This document shows, in pieces, positions 17,742 through 27,735 of a DNA stretch of 64,000 nucleotides; positions within the stretch are counted from its first letter, which is position 1, and each line of letters opens with the position of its first letter. The stretch comes from Xanthomonas phaseoli pv. phaseoli (lineage in GTDB: Bacteria > Pseudomonadota > Gammaproteobacteria > Xanthomonadales > Xanthomonadaceae), in assembly GCA_022749655.1 (NCBI GenBank), contig CP094243.1, positions 4,278,001 through 4,342,000 of the forward strand, in the 5' to 3' direction. The translations under genes were made by a program, and so were the position numbers. The notes under the pieces are model-generated. The model saw only the letters and a list, made by a program, of their open reading frames with translations, did no database searches and was not told the DNA's origin.

Positions 17742-18566
17742 TCAGCCAGCCTGCTCCACCAGGTCGGCTAGCTCGTCCTCGTCGAAACCGGCAAGCAGGC
17801 GCGCCTGCAGATTGAACGGCCCATGCAGATAGCCGCCGGCGTATTCGCGCAACAGAGCCTTGAACCGTGCGCGCGGCTCGACACCGGCCTGCTCGCAATA
17901 CCAGCGGTACCAACGCGAGCCGGCGGCCACGTGCGCCACTTCTTCGCGCAGGATGGTTTCGAGCACCTCGGCCGTGGCAGCGTCGCCGAGCGAGCGAAGC
18001 TTGACGATCATCGCCGGTGTCACGTCCAGGCCGCGCGCTTCGAGCACGCGCGGCACCAGCGCCATGCGCGCCAGGCCGTCGTGTGCCGTCTTTTCGCACA
18101 TTTCCCACAACCCGTTATGCGCGGCGAAATCGCCGTAGTCGTGGTCGTGCGCCTGCAATCGTGCGCGCAGCAACATGAAGTGGCGCGATTCATCGTCGGC
18201 CACCGCCACCCAATCGGCGTAGAACGCCGCGGGAAGCCCGCGAAAGCGGTACACCGCATCCCACGCCAGATCGATGGCGTTGAGTTCGATGTGCGCAATG
18301 GCGTGAATAAACGCAGCGCGCCCTTCCGGCGTGCCCAGTCCACGGCGCGGCAAGTCGCGCGGATGCACCAGCAGCGGCGCCGGCGGACGGCCTGGCATGC
18401 GGATCGGCGCAGGCGCAGGCGCCGCCGGATCGAGCGTCAGGACACCTTCGCGAAAGGCGGCTGCGTAGTGCTGGGTCAGCGCGACTTTCTGTCGCGGGTC
18501 GGCCTGGTCCAGGCACAGGCGCGCGGCGTCGAACAGATCCGCGCTTGCAAACGGATCGCTGCTCAT
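17742..18566 (-). CDS. DUF455 ferritin-like family protein
   Basis: The 274-residue protein belongs to the DUF455 group, related to ferritin-like di-iron proteins. Acidic and His residues expected for a metal site are present in AHIELNAIDLAWDAVYRF, DDESRHFMLL and LREEVAHVAAGSRWY, all in helical context. The biochemical role is not established. ATG 18566 (MSSDPFASADLF) is chosen as it begins the conserved part; upstream in-frame codons look non-coding. It lies downstream of purF on the same strand with a 195-bp gap, so co-transcription is possible but not clear. Confidence 0.82.
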   Translation of the reverse strand: MSSDPFASADLFDAARLCLDQADPRQKVALTQHYAAAFREGVLTLDPAAPAPAPIRMPGRPPAPLLVHPRDLPRRGLGTPEGRAAFIHAIAHIELNAIDLAWDAVYRFRGLPAAFYADWVAVADDESRHFMLLRARLQAHDHDYGDFAAHNGLWEMCEKTAHDGLARMALVPRVLEARGLDVTPAMIVKLRSLGDAATAEVLETILREEVAHVAAGSRWYRWYCEQAGVEPRARFKALLREYAGGYLHGPFNLQARLLAGFDEDELADLVEQAG

Positions 18567-18761
18567 GCCGTTGGCCGGACGGGGCAATGGCGCGCTGCAG
18601 ACACCGATTGCGCTTGCACGCGTTCGGCCGCAGGCCACTGCCCGTTGTGCGGGCGCGCACCCTCGAGCGTGTGGATGGCTGCAGCGTTTTGGTCGCCACA
18701 CCCTGCCGACGCCATCCGCACGCCTACCAGCGCGGCCAAGCGGCCGCCCCGCCTCGGTGAC

Positions 18762-20228
18762 TCAGGCGCGGCGACGCTTCTTGGCATCGTCCGAGCGCAG
18801 CTGCTGGATGCGTTCGAAATACCCCGGCTCGATGCCGGTGATGTATTCGCCGTTGAAGCACGAGGAATCGAACTGCTTGATGTCCGGGTTACCTTCGCGC
18901 ACCGCCACTTCCAGGTCTTCCAGATCCTGGTAGATCAGCCAGTCGCAGCCCAGGAACTCCTGGATTTCCAGCTCGCTGCGGCCATGCGCAATGAGTTCTT
19001 CGGCCGCCGGCATGTCGATGCCGTAGATGTTGGGGTAACGCACCGGCGGCGCGGCCGAGGCCAGGTACACCTTGCGTGCGCCAGCATCGCGCGCCATCTG
19101 CACGATCTGCCGGCTGGTGGTGCCGCGCACGATCGAATCGTCCACCAGCAGCACCACGCGGTTGCGGAATTCCAGGTGGATCGGGTTGAGCTTGCGGCGT
19201 ACAGATTTCTGGCGTTCGCCCTGCCCCGGCATGATGAAGGTACGGCCCACGTAGCGATTCTTGACGAAGCCCTCGCGGTATTTCACGCCGAGCACGTTGG
19301 ACATCTCCAGCGCCACATCGCGCGAGGTGTCAGGGATCGGAATGATGGTGTCGATGTCGTGGTCCGGGCGCAGGCGCAGGATCTTTTCGCCCAGCTTCAG
19401 GCCCATGCGCATGCGCGCCTTGTGCACCGAGATGTTGTCGATCATCGAATCGGGACGCGCGAAATACACGTACTCGAAGATGCATGGCGCGTTGTTGGTC
19501 GGCGCGGCGCAGACTTCCGAGAACAGTTCGCCGCGCGCGGTGATCACCAGCGCTTCGCCCGGGCGCACATCGCGCACGCGCTGGTAGCCGAGGATATCCA
19601 GCGCTGCCGATTCGGAGGACACGATGTATTCGGTGCCTTCGGCATGCTCGCGCTTGCCCAGCACCAGTGGGCGGATGCCGTGCGGGTCGCGGAACGCGAC
19701 CAGGCCCAGGCCCAGCACCACGCTGACCACCGCGTAGCCGCCCTTGCAGCGGCGGTGCACGCCGGCCACCGCGCGGATCGCCGCTTCGGGGGTGAGCATG
19801 CGCTGCGCGTCCAGCTCGTAGGCGAACACGTTCAACAGCACTTCGCTGTCCGAATCAGTGTTGATGTTGCGGCGGTCGGCTTCGAACACCTGCTGGCGCA
19901 ACGCCTCGGTGTTGATCAGGTTGCCGTTATGCGCCAGCGCGATGCCGTAGGGCGAATTGACGTAGAACGGCTGCGCCTCGTCCATGCCTTCCGAGCCTGC
20001 GGTCGGGTAGCGGCAATGCGCGATACCGACGCGGCCTTCCAGCACCGCCATCTTCTTTTCGTCGAAGACGTCGCGCACCAGGCCATTGGCCTTCTGCACG
20101 CGCAGGCGCGTGCCGTCTGCGGTGGCGATGCCTGCGGCGTCCTGCCCACGATGCTGCAGGACGGTCAGGCCGTCATACAGCTGCCCGGCGACGTTCTGGT
20201 TGCCGACAATACCGACGATGCCACACAT
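18762..20228 (-). CDS. purF: Amidophosphoribosyltransferase PurF
   Basis: The 488-residue enzyme catalyses the committed step of purine synthesis, PRPP plus glutamine to phosphoribosylamine. Cys2 (MCGIVGIVG) is the glutaminase nucleophile after removal of Met; [16 protein letters not shown] and TDSDSEVLL are NTN-hydrolase motifs. The phosphoribosyltransferase half has the PRPP loop [15 protein letters not shown]. The length is normal for the proteobacterial enzyme. It follows cvpA by 30 bp, the same cvpA-purF arrangement as in E. coli, and is probably co-transcribed with it. Confidence 0.96.
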   Translation of the reverse strand: MCGIVGIVGNQNVAGQLYDGLTVLQHRGQDAAGIATADGTRLRVQKANGLVRDVFDEKKMAVLEGRVGIAHCRYPTAGSEGMDEAQPFYVNSPYGIALAHNGNLINTEALRQQVFEADRRNINTDSDSEVLLNVFAYELDAQRMLTPEAAIRAVAGVHRRCKGGYAVVSVVLGLGLVAFRDPHGIRPLVLGKREHAEGTEYIVSSESAALDILGYQRVRDVRPGEALVITARGELFSEVCAAPTNNAPCIFEYVYFARPDSMIDNISVHKARMRMGLKLGEKILRLRPDHDIDTIIPIPDTSRDVALEMSNVLGVKYREGFVKNRYVGRTFIMPGQGERQKSVRRKLNPIHLEFRNRVVLLVDDSIVRGTTSRQIVQMARDAGARKVYLASAAPPVRYPNIYGIDMPAAEELIAHGRSELEIQEFLGCDWLIYQDLEDLEVAVREGNPDIKQFDSSCFNGEYITGIEPGYFERIQQLRSDDAKKRRRA

Positions 20229-20258
20229 GGTGCGCGTTCTCCGCTTCGGCTTGCGCCG

Positions 20259-21004
20259 TTACTGTGAAGGTGGCCGTGCCTGGCCTTGGGATTCGACCCG
20301 AGCCGGGTCGCTTTCTCCGCCGCGAACCTGCGCCGGATCGATGTTGGCCGGCATCGCCTGCGTCGGATCGCGTCCGTCGCCAGCCGTCTTGCCGGGTTTG
20401 CCAAGCGCACGGGTGATGGTGTCGCTCAGCCCGGAACCGCCAAGTGCCTTGCCCAGGTCCGTATTATCGCCTGCCGAAGGCAACTTCCCAACTCCGTGGG
20501 CAAGTTGCCGAGTTCCATTGATGGCATCTCCATCGATGGCATTCGCCAGGCCGGCAGCTGCGCCCGCATCCAGCCCGCGCCCGGCTGCAGCATGGGCAGC
20601 AGCACCGACTGGCGCCATGCCGGCTCGCGCGGCAGCGGGGTGAAGCCCATCAGCAGTACCAGCATACTGGCCAGAAACGCACCGCGCACCACGCCCAGGC
20701 CGAACCCGAGCATGCGGTCGGTGCCACCGAGCTTGATCGCATCCACGCCCGCGCGGATCACCATGCCAATCACCGCCACGCTGATCAGCACGCCGACGAA
20801 CACCATGGCGTAACCGCCGAACGATTCGGTCGCAGACGGATGCTTGCCATCGGCCAGCCAGCGCGCGGCCGCGCCGCCGAACATGAAGGTGGCCCAGCCG
20901 GCCAGCAGCCACGACAACGTGCCCACCACGATCGCGACAAAGCCACGCAGCAAGCCCAACAGGGCCGACACCAGAATGATGACGCCCAGCACCATGTCGA
21001 TCAT
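20259..21004 (-). pseudogene. cvpA: CvpA family membrane protein, frameshifted in C-terminal part
   Basis: The protein begins MIDMVLGVIILVSALLG and has four hydrophobic segments over about 150 residues, the CvpA family layout, with GFVAIVVGTLSWLLAGW and DRMLGFGLGVVRGAFLAS conserved. CvpA is needed for colicin V production in E. coli and is linked to envelope homeostasis. A Pro/Met-rich and then Gly/Pro/Asp-rich C-terminal tail follows. The tail is split between frames at the C run 20487-20489: one missing base joins GNLPTE to GKLPSAGDNTD. The membrane domain is intact, so effects could be mild even if the indel is real. purF follows. Confidence 0.82.
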
Positions 21005-21217
21005 GGGCAACTTCTCCGCGTGGCGCGCGCGCCGTGAGTGCAATTGGGCTCGGTCGTCATTGCCCTCCCCTCCATGGGTGCGAGGCGTTCGAAAATCCAG
21101 CAGCTGCGGGCGCGCAGTGCAGGCAGTTGGCAGACACGTGACGGTCCACAGGTAGTGCAGTGTACGAGCGGCTGCCACCTGCGCGGCGGCCGCGCTTGCT
21201 TGCGGCCGGCATGGCGG

Positions 21218-22300
21218 TTACGGATGCGGACGCACCATGCCGGAAATACCGACCTTGGCTGCCACCTGGGCACGCAACTGTTCGGCATCGCTGCGATTGG
21301 CGACCGGGCCGACACGCACACGGTTCAACGCGCCCTTGTCGGTCCGCACCTGTTCGACGAAGGCGCTGAAGCCTGCGGCGCGCACGCGGTCGCGCAAGGC
21401 ATCGGCGTCTTCGGCACGACCGAACGCACCCAGCTGCACGGCAAACCCGACTGCACTGGCCGCAGGCGCAACCGGCGCGGTGGCCACCGGCTTGGCAGGC
21501 TCGGGCTTGGCGGCAAGCTCCGGCTTGGCGGTTGCAGGCGTAGGGGTTGCAGGCTTGGCGACCTCGGGCTTGGTCGGCGCGGGCTTGGCCACTTCGGCGG
21601 GCTTGGGCGCGGCGACCACCGGTTTGGCGGGCTCCGGCGGCAGGCTTTCGGTCTTGGTCGGTGCGGTGGTGCCGGCGGTAGCGACGCTGCTGCCGGGTTT
21701 GGCAGCAGGTGCAGGCACCGGCGCGCTGGCGACGGGGGCCGGCGCAGCGGCGTTGGCATCCAACGTCACCACCTGGGCGTTGACGTCGCTGCGCACCTTC
21801 ACTGCCTGCAGCCGGGCCGATTCGGCCTGGGCCTGGTCGGCATACGGCCCCACGCGCACGCGCCAGGCCGGGCGGCCGTTGATCTGGGTCTTTTCGCTGA
21901 AACCGGGCAACTGCGCCTGCTTGAGCCGTGCAATCACCGCGTCGGCGTCGGCGCTGGTGGCGTATGCACCGAAATTCACAGCGTAGTTGCCGGCAGCCAC
22001 TTCCGGAGCCGAGGGCGTGCTGGATGGAGCGGCCAGATCGGCGGCGTCGGGGCTGTTCTGCACCGGCGCCGGCGCGCCGGCCATGCCCAGCGCGCCACCG
22101 GCCGGTGCATTGCCCGGAGTGACCAGCGGCAATTCGCGGGTTTCGAACTCGCCATTGGCGGGCGCTGCGGGCGCCTCGAGCGGCACGTCGGCCACACCGC
22201 TCGACGGCGCGGGGCCCTTGACCAGCATCGGCAGGAAGATCACGGCAAGCGCTACCAGAACGATGGCGCCAATCAGTCGCTGTTTCAGAGCAGTATCCAC
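21218..22300 (-). CDS. DedD-like cell-envelope protein with two SPOR domains
   Basis: The 360-residue protein has one N-terminal membrane anchor (about residues 8-26, AIVLVALAVIFLPML) and a periplasmic region. It contains two SPOR domains, at about 105-180 (NYAVNFGAYATSADADAV) and 285-358 (GFAVQLGAFGRAEDADAL), separated by a low-complexity linker of Ala-Lys-Pro-Glu repeats. SPOR domains bind denuded septal peptidoglycan, so a role at the division site is inferred. E. coli DedD has a single SPOR domain; two here is unusual. It lies between folC and cvpA-purF, as in other gammaproteobacteria. Confidence 0.88.
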   Translation of the reverse strand: MDTALKQRLIGAIVLVALAVIFLPMLVKGPAPSSGVADVPLEAPAAPANGEFETRELPLVTPGNAPAGGALGMAGAPAPVQNSPDAADLAAPSSTPSAPEVAAGNYAVNFGAYATSADADAVIARLKQAQLPGFSEKTQINGRPAWRVRVGPYADQAQAESARLQAVKVRSDVNAQVVTLDANAAAPAPVASAPVPAPAAKPGSSVATAGTTAPTKTESLPPEPAKPVVAAPKPAEVAKPAPTKPEVAKPATPTPATAKPELAAKPEPAKPVATAPVAPAASAVGFAVQLGAFGRAEDADALRDRVRAAGFSAFVEQVRTDKGALNRVRVGPVANRSDAEQLRAQVAAKVGISGMVRPHP

Positions 22301-22367
22301 GGAAGAGACGAGAGGCGGCGTGGCGGGGTGCCGCGGCGATTATAAGGCCGGCGCCACCCCGACGACC

Positions 22368-23687
22368 TCAGCGGGCTGAATGAAGTGCGTCAAGCGCGTC
22401 GGCCACGGTGTGAAACGAGCCGAACACCAGCACGCGGTCGCCGGGGCTGGCCGCGTCCAGGACCGCGTGCACTGCGCTGGCAACATCGCGATGACACGGC
22501 GCCTGGGCGGCGGCACTGCCTTGCAGCCGGGCCTGCAACGCCTGCGCCGATTGGCCGCGTGCGCCTTCCAGGCCCGCCAGCGCCCAGTGGTCGATCTGCG
22601 CAGCGACTGCCTCCACCACGCCCAGCACGTCCTTGTCGGCCAATGCGGCGTAGATCGCATAGGTGCTGCCGGCATGCGCCTGCGCACCGAGCGCGGCGGC
22701 CTGCGCGCGCGCGGCCTGCGGGTTATGGCCGACGTCCAGCAATATCTGCACGCCATCGACCTCAAGCCGCTGCAGTCGTCCGGCCACGTGCGCGTTGCCG
22801 ATGCCCTGCGCCCAGGCCGCGCCGGGCACGTCCACCGGCAGTGCCTGCAATGCGGCGATCGCGGCAGCGGCGTTGGCCAACTGCACCGGCGCGTGCAGTG
22901 CCGGCATCGGCAGTTCCAGTGTCACGGCCACATCGCGCCAACGCCACTGCGGCGCATCGGCTTGCGGGCTCTCGGCGTGCTGTGTGTCGATCGGCTCGAA
23001 GAAATAGTCGATCGGCTCGAAGAAATAATCGCTGCCGGCACGGATTGCATTGGCACCGAGCTGGTAGGCGCGACGCAGCACGCTGGACGGCGGGTCGATC
23101 TCGCCCAGCACCACCGGCTTCCAGGCGCGGATGATCCCGGCCTTCTCGGTGCCGATGGCCTCGCGGTCTTCGCCCAGCCAGTCGGTGTGGTCGATATCCA
23201 CGGTGGTGATCACCGCCACATCCGAATCGACGATGTTGACCGCATCCAGGCGCCCGCCCAGGCCGATTTCCAGCACCGCCAACTCCAGCGCGGACTGCTG
23301 GAACAACCACAGCGCCGCCAGCGTGCCGAACTCGAAATAGGTCAACGCCGTGTCGCCGCGCGCTGCTTCGACCGCCGCAAACGCCGCGGCCAGCTGCGCG
23401 TCGCTGGCCTCTTCGCCATCGATACGCACGCGCTCGTTGTAGCGCAGCAAATGCGGCGAGGTGTAGGCACCCACCTTCCAGCCGGCGGCGCGACCGATCG
23501 CCTCGATGAAGGCCACGGTCGAGCCCTTGCCATTGGTCCCGCCCACGACGATGACGTGCTTGGCCGGCGCGGCGATCTGCAACCGCGCAGCCACTTCGCG
23601 CACGCGCTCCAACCCCATCGCGATGCTGCTGGGATGCTGCTGCTCGATGTAGGCGAGCCAGTCGGAGAGAGAGTGGGTTGCGTTCAT
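22368..23687 (-). CDS. folC: Bifunctional dihydrofolate/folylpolyglutamate synthase FolC
   Basis: The 439-residue protein is a Mur-ligase-like ATP enzyme that adds glutamate to dihydropteroate and to tetrahydrofolates. The P-loop VVGGTNGKGSTVAF is near residue 45, followed by TSPHLLRYNERVRI, the FEFGTLAALW segment, EIGLGGRLDAVN and DIDHTDWLG, with a C-terminal ligase domain. It contains a 7-residue in-frame duplication (YFFEPID twice) in the middle, caused by a 21-bp tandem repeat at 22987-23028. It heads the folC-dedD-cvpA-purF cluster. Confidence 0.94.
   Translation of the reverse strand: MNATHSLSDWLAYIEQQHPSSIAMGLERVREVAARLQIAAPAKHVIVVGGTNGKGSTVAFIEAIGRAAGWKVGAYTSPHLLRYNERVRIDGEEASDAQLAAAFAAVEAARGDTALTYFEFGTLAALWLFQQSALELAVLEIGLGGRLDAVNIVDSDVAVITTVDIDHTDWLGEDREAIGTEKAGIIRAWKPVVLGEIDPPSSVLRRAYQLGANAIRAGSDYFFEPIDYFFEPIDTQHAESPQADAPQWRWRDVAVTLELPMPALHAPVQLANAAAAIAALQALPVDVPGAAWAQGIGNAHVAGRLQRLEVDGVQILLDVGHNPQAARAQAAALGAQAHAGSTYAIYAALADKDVLGVVEAVAAQIDHWALAGLEGARGQSAQALQARLQGSAAAQAPCHRDVASAVHAVLDAASPGDRVLVFGSFHTVADALDALHSAR
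22987..23028. repeat. 21-bp tandem duplication inside folC
   Basis: Two adjacent 21-bp copies (22987-23007 and 23008-23028) share TCGATCGGCTCGAAGAAATA and differ only at the last base. In the FolC frame each encodes YFFEPID, so the reading frame is kept. The position is in a surface-like stretch between catalytic motifs. Confidence 0.9.
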
Positions 23688-23915
23688 GGGGAGAGCCGCG
23701 CAGAGAGGAGCACATTATCGCCATTTGCGCCTGCGCAACGCACGCCACCTCGGTGCTAGAGGCATCGCAATGCTTGGTCAGATCGATGCACGGGATGGGG
23801 CGCCATCAGTTCGCACAGGCGGCATGCCTCGCGTGACCTTGACGGATGTTTGGAGCGACCGACGACACTCTATGGCAGAGACACCACTTGCCAGAAAAGC
23901 CACGCGTTCAATCAC

Positions 23916-24464
23916 TCATTGCGGCCCGTGGATCTCGGTGACCCGCGCACCCAGGACCGAGCGCTGCCCTCTCAAGGTGACCGCGATCGACTGCTCTGGG
24001 TAGCGCAGGTACAGCTCCTCCTTGATGCAAAGATGATCTGGAAATGCATGCTCCATCGGACCACCGCGCAATTGATATGCGCAAAAATCGCTCTTCCACT
24101 GATGGTGGGTCTGCATGACATATGCCTGCTCAAACGTCGTCCCCACCAGCAATGTCACCCCCAAGGGGATGGCTTTTGCCAGAAACAGCCAGGAGAGAAA
24201 GCCCATCATTACCGGCATCCCGACGAACATAAACACTCTAAGGACGCGCCCGCCGCCTTCCGTGTCTGTCGGTCGACCCAAGCGGCGGTTACGTCTACGC
24301 AGCACCACCGTGAGTGCGAGACCCATCGCCAAGGCCGGCCACTTCCAATAGCGCTCTTGAAGGAACTCGACGGGGATAAATGTGGCGAGCAGGCTCGGCG
24401 GAATCAGCCCGAGCATCACGAAGATAGAGGCAACCTTCATCAAAGCGAACAGCTTTGGTCTCAC
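23916..24464 (-). CDS. Hypothetical integral membrane protein
   Basis: I do not recognise the family. The 182-residue protein has about four hydrophobic segments in its first 125 residues (ASIFVMLGLIPPSLLATFI, WPALAMGLALTVVL, VFMFVGMPVMMGFLSWLFL, AIPLGVTLLVGTTF), with an Arg-rich loop between the second and third. A soluble C-terminus contains two Cys (SDFCAYQLRGG, DHLCIKEELYLRYPEQ). GTG 24464 has AAGGA about eight bases upstream; ATG 24440 is an alternative. It stands alone between folC and the phosphatase gene, and its GC content is lower than that of its neighbours, which may point to acquisition. Confidence 0.6.
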   Translation of the reverse strand: MRPKLFALMKVASIFVMLGLIPPSLLATFIPVEFLQERYWKWPALAMGLALTVVLRRRNRRLGRPTDTEGGGRVLRVFMFVGMPVMMGFLSWLFLAKAIPLGVTLLVGTTFEQAYVMQTHHQWKSDFCAYQLRGGPMEHAFPDHLCIKEELYLRYPEQSIAVTLRGQRSVLGARVTEIHGPQ

Positions 24465-24680
24465 CGAACTGATCCTTCAGAGAAACGCACAGATGCGCAG
24501 GCTGTGCAGCGGCTGGCAAACGCTGGAGCGCGGGACCAGACAGCCCTCTTCAAACGCGCAAACTTGAAGATGACGCATGCATTGCAAGCAGCGATGCATG
24601 GAAATCCATCTCGAGCATCCGAATGTTGGCAGCGTGAGGACTGCAGGAATTCTTCCTGAGCGCAACACGCCACGCCAAGG

Positions 24681-25325
24681 CTACAACGCCCGATGCTTTG
24701 CCTCACCAAAGAACGGTGTGTGGTGCGCACAGTCGTTGAGTCGCACCACTTCGAGATGCTCCACGTCATCGCCTTCGAGCAGGTTCAGCGTGGTCGGGGC
24801 CTGGCGGAAGCTCCATAGCTTGGACAACGGCAGGCCCAGGATCTTGCACAGGATCACGCGATTGACCGCATCGTGCGCAACCACCAGCAAGGTGCCGTCC
24901 GCGCCCAGCCCATCGGCAGCGCGCACCAGGCCGCGCCAGCTGCGATCGAGCACCTGACGCAGCGATTCGCCACCCGGCATCAACACCGTATCGGGCTCTT
25001 CGCGCCAGGCGCGCAGACGTGCCGGGTCCTTGTCGTTGATCTCGCTGGCCAGCAGGCCTTCCCATTCGCCGTGCGCAATTTCCTGCAGGTCGGCATCGGT
25101 CTGCAGCAGCGCTGCGCGCGCAGCGCCCAATGCGGCCTTGGCAGTGGCCTGCGCGCGCGACAACGGCGATGCCACCGCGCGGTCGATCTGCAGCGTGTGC
25201 AACCGTTCGCCCAATGCGCGCGCCTGGCCTTCGCCGACGGACGAAAGCGGAATATCGATCTGGCCCTGGTAACGGCCTTCGGCGTTCCACGGCGTCTCGC
25301 CGTGACGAGCAAGCAGGATGCGCAT
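24681..25325 (-). CDS. Histidine phosphatase superfamily protein
   Basis: The 214-residue protein has the phosphoglycerate-mutase-like fold: the RHGET motif with catalytic His8, ASPLSRAQATA, the acidic loop EIAHGEWEGL and the second catalytic His in VVAHDAVNRV. The EWEG segment and size are typical of the cobalamin/alpha-ribazole phosphatase-like and GpmB-like group. The substrate cannot be assigned. It lies 90 bp downstream of the S46 peptidase gene start-to-stop boundary on the same strand; no functional link is evident. Confidence 0.87.
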   Translation of the reverse strand: MRILLARHGETPWNAEGRYQGQIDIPLSSVGEGQARALGERLHTLQIDRAVASPLSRAQATAKAALGAARAALLQTDADLQEIAHGEWEGLLASEINDKDPARLRAWREEPDTVLMPGGESLRQVLDRSWRGLVRAADGLGADGTLLVVAHDAVNRVILCKILGLPLSKLWSFRQAPTTLNLLEGDDVEHLEVVRLNDCAHHTPFFGEAKHRAL

Positions 25326-25415
25326 GCGCTGGGAGTTCCTTGGGGAGGGGCCCGCTCGCCGCAGCGAAACGGGACCGCATGATAACCCCTGCCGCCCCCG
25401 CGCCGGCTGCCGGCG

Positions 25416-27575
25416 TCAGCGCATGCCGAGCTCCTGCAACAGCTGTGGCGCCGGAGCGACCTCGGTCATGATCCAACGCAGATAGCGGCTGTCCACGGCA
25501 ATCATGCGGGTCATGGCCGGGTCGAAGATCCAGTTGCTGCTCACCGATTCCCAATTTCCGTCGAACGCCAGGCCGACCAGCTTGCCCTGCGCGTCCATCA
25601 CCGGCGAACCGGAGTTGCCGCCGGTGATGTCCAGGTCCGACAGGAAATTGACCGGCACCGAGCCCAGGCGCTTGTCCTCCAGCCCGGCGTAGCGCCTGGC
25701 CTTGACCGCATCCAGCAGGGCCTTGGGCGAATCGAACGGATCGGCGCCGGTCTCCTTGGCGGCCACCCCTTCCAAGGTGGTGAATGGCGTGTAGGCCACG
25801 CCATCTTTCGGGACGTAACCCTTGACGTTGCCGAAGGTGATGCGCAGCGACAGGTTGGCATCCGGATAGACCGCCTCGCCCCGGCTCTTCCTGTAGTCGG
25901 CCAGGGCTTGCAGATACACCGGCCGCGCCTTGAGCTGCTCGCCGGTACGCAGTTTGTCTTCGCGCTCGATCTGCAACAGGGCCGGGGTTACCGACACGGC
26001 GTACTGGATCGCCGGATCGGTGCTGGCTTCAAAGGCGGCCCGGTCGGCGGCAAGCCACGTCAGCCGCGCTTGCGTGCTCCCCAACACCGTGCCATCGAGC
26101 TTGCCCACGGCCGCCTGCACGGCCGCCGCATCGCGACCGCCCAACCACCGGTCCAGCGCGGCGATGCGCTGGGTGGCCGGCAGCTTCAGATACTGGCTGA
26201 GCCAGTACTGTTGCAGCTGACGATCCATGGCCGGCACGTAACGGCGCTCCATCTGCTTCATCGTCGCTTCGATCGACGGCAGGTCGCGGTCCTGGTACCC
26301 GGATTCGCGTTGCGCATTGGGCTTGGCACGCTCCAGCGCCAGCCGGTACAGCGTTACCGCGGCGCCCACCGTTCCGGTGGAGTCGAACTGGCGCAGCACG
26401 AAGTCGCGCTGTTGCGTGGCCTGGGTCTGCTTGAGCAGCTTGACCAAGGTGTCGTGCGCGGCAAGCGCTTTGCGCCCGCCCGCACCCTGCCCCTTGAGCC
26501 AGGCCAGCACCGCCGCTTCGTCGGCCTGCTTGGTGGCCTGCGCATTGATGCGCTTGAAACCTTCCAGTTGCCCATCGAAGTTCTTGGCGGAGTTATTGAG
26601 GCTGGCCACGGTGCTGGCGTATTTCACCTGGATGTCGGGATCGTGCTTGCCCGCCTGTTCGATCAGGCCGATCACGTCCTTCAACTGCTGGCCGACCACC
26701 GGGTAGGTCCAATTGGCGGTGTTGTCGAATTCGGCGGCCAGCGCGTAGCGATTGGTGCGGCCCGGATAGCCGGCCACCATCACGAAGTCGCCGGCACCCA
26801 GCGGCTGGTCGGCGAATTTCAGGAAGTGCTTGGGCTGGTAGGGCACATTGTCCTTGGCGTAGGCGGCAGGCTTGCCGTCCTTGCCGACATAGGCGCGATA
26901 GAACGAGAAATCGCCGGTATGGCGCGGCCACATCCAGTTGTCGATGTCGCCGCCGAACTTGCCCACGCTGCCGGGCGGTGCATAGACCAGGCGCACATCC
27001 TTGATTTCCAGGCTCTTGAACAACCGGTAGGCGTTGCCCCCGGCAAAACTGAAGAACTGGCAGCGGTAACCCGGCTGGGCTTCGCAGGAGGCGATCTGCT
27101 GCTTGCTGAAATCCTCCAGGGCCAGCGTGCGCTTGAGCGCGTCCTCGCCTGCAGTGGCCATCGCTGCCTTTGCCGGTGCCGTGACGTCGGTAATGGCATC
27201 GAGCACGTAGATACGCGCGCTGGGACCGGCGCTGAGCTCGTCGGCTGGGCGTGCGGCGTTGAACCCGTCCTTGATCAGGTTCTTTTGCGCGGTGGAGTTG
27301 AGCTGGATCGCGCCATAGGCACAGTGGTGGTTGGTGACGACCAGCCCCTGCGGCGAGACGAAGCTGGCGGTGCAACCACCCAGGGCGACCACCGCTCCCA
27401 TCGGGTCTCCGGTCAGGTCGGCCAGCTGCTGCGGCGAAAGCCGCAAGCCTGCTTGCTGGAGGGGCCCGGCGATCTCGGGCAGTTGTTGTGGAACCCACAT
27501 CCCCTCGCCCGCTTGTGCAGACGAAACGACAGCCAGCGTGACCAGCACGGAAACAGCGAACAGGTTTGGACGCAT
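25416..27575 (-). CDS. S46 family dipeptidyl peptidase, DPP7-like
   Basis: The 719-residue exported serine peptidase removes dipeptides from oligopeptide N-termini. It has a signal peptide ending SSAQA, then GGCTASFVSPQGLVVTNHHC with the catalytic His, NWMWPRHTGDFSFYRAYVG with the Asp region, and GGNSGSPVMDAQGKLVG with the catalytic Ser near the C-terminus. Shortly after, FDGNWES has Gly where DPP11-type enzymes have Arg, so a DPP7-like preference for hydrophobic P1 residues is inferred. ATG 27575 (MRPNLFAVSVL) starts the signal peptide. It probably supports peptide scavenging in the periplasm. Confidence 0.9.
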   Translation of the reverse strand: MRPNLFAVSVLVTLAVVSSAQAGEGMWVPQQLPEIAGPLQQAGLRLSPQQLADLTGDPMGAVVALGGCTASFVSPQGLVVTNHHCAYGAIQLNSTAQKNLIKDGFNAARPADELSAGPSARIYVLDAITDVTAPAKAAMATAGEDALKRTLALEDFSKQQIASCEAQPGYRCQFFSFAGGNAYRLFKSLEIKDVRLVYAPPGSVGKFGGDIDNWMWPRHTGDFSFYRAYVGKDGKPAAYAKDNVPYQPKHFLKFADQPLGAGDFVMVAGYPGRTNRYALAAEFDNTANWTYPVVGQQLKDVIGLIEQAGKHDPDIQVKYASTVASLNNSAKNFDGQLEGFKRINAQATKQADEAAVLAWLKGQGAGGRKALAAHDTLVKLLKQTQATQQRDFVLRQFDSTGTVGAAVTLYRLALERAKPNAQRESGYQDRDLPSIEATMKQMERRYVPAMDRQLQQYWLSQYLKLPATQRIAALDRWLGGRDAAAVQAAVGKLDGTVLGSTQARLTWLAADRAAFEASTDPAIQYAVSVTPALLQIEREDKLRTGEQLKARPVYLQALADYRKSRGEAVYPDANLSLRITFGNVKGYVPKDGVAYTPFTTLEGVAAKETGADPFDSPKALLDAVKARRYAGLEDKRLGSVPVNFLSDLDITGGNSGSPVMDAQGKLVGLAFDGNWESVSSNWIFDPAMTRMIAVDSRYLRWIMTEVAPAPQLLQELGMR

Positions 27576-27735
27576 CGACAGCCCCACGGGTTATTTTCGT
27601 TACAGTGTAACGCCAGCATTCGCTGGCAAACCCATGACCGATGGCAGGGCCGGCGGGTGTTCTCCGCGCGCGCCCGTTTGCCGCGCAGCAGGCGCCAGCG
27701 GATTCGCCTGCAGCGTACCGCGGCCGAGCGCCGGC

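Noticed and set aside
17823..20267. Long open frame (over 800 codons) antisense to the DUF455 and purF genes
   Set aside because: It is a GC-rich shadow of well-supported genes on the other strand, is rich in His, Arg and Ala, and has no family motif or start signal.
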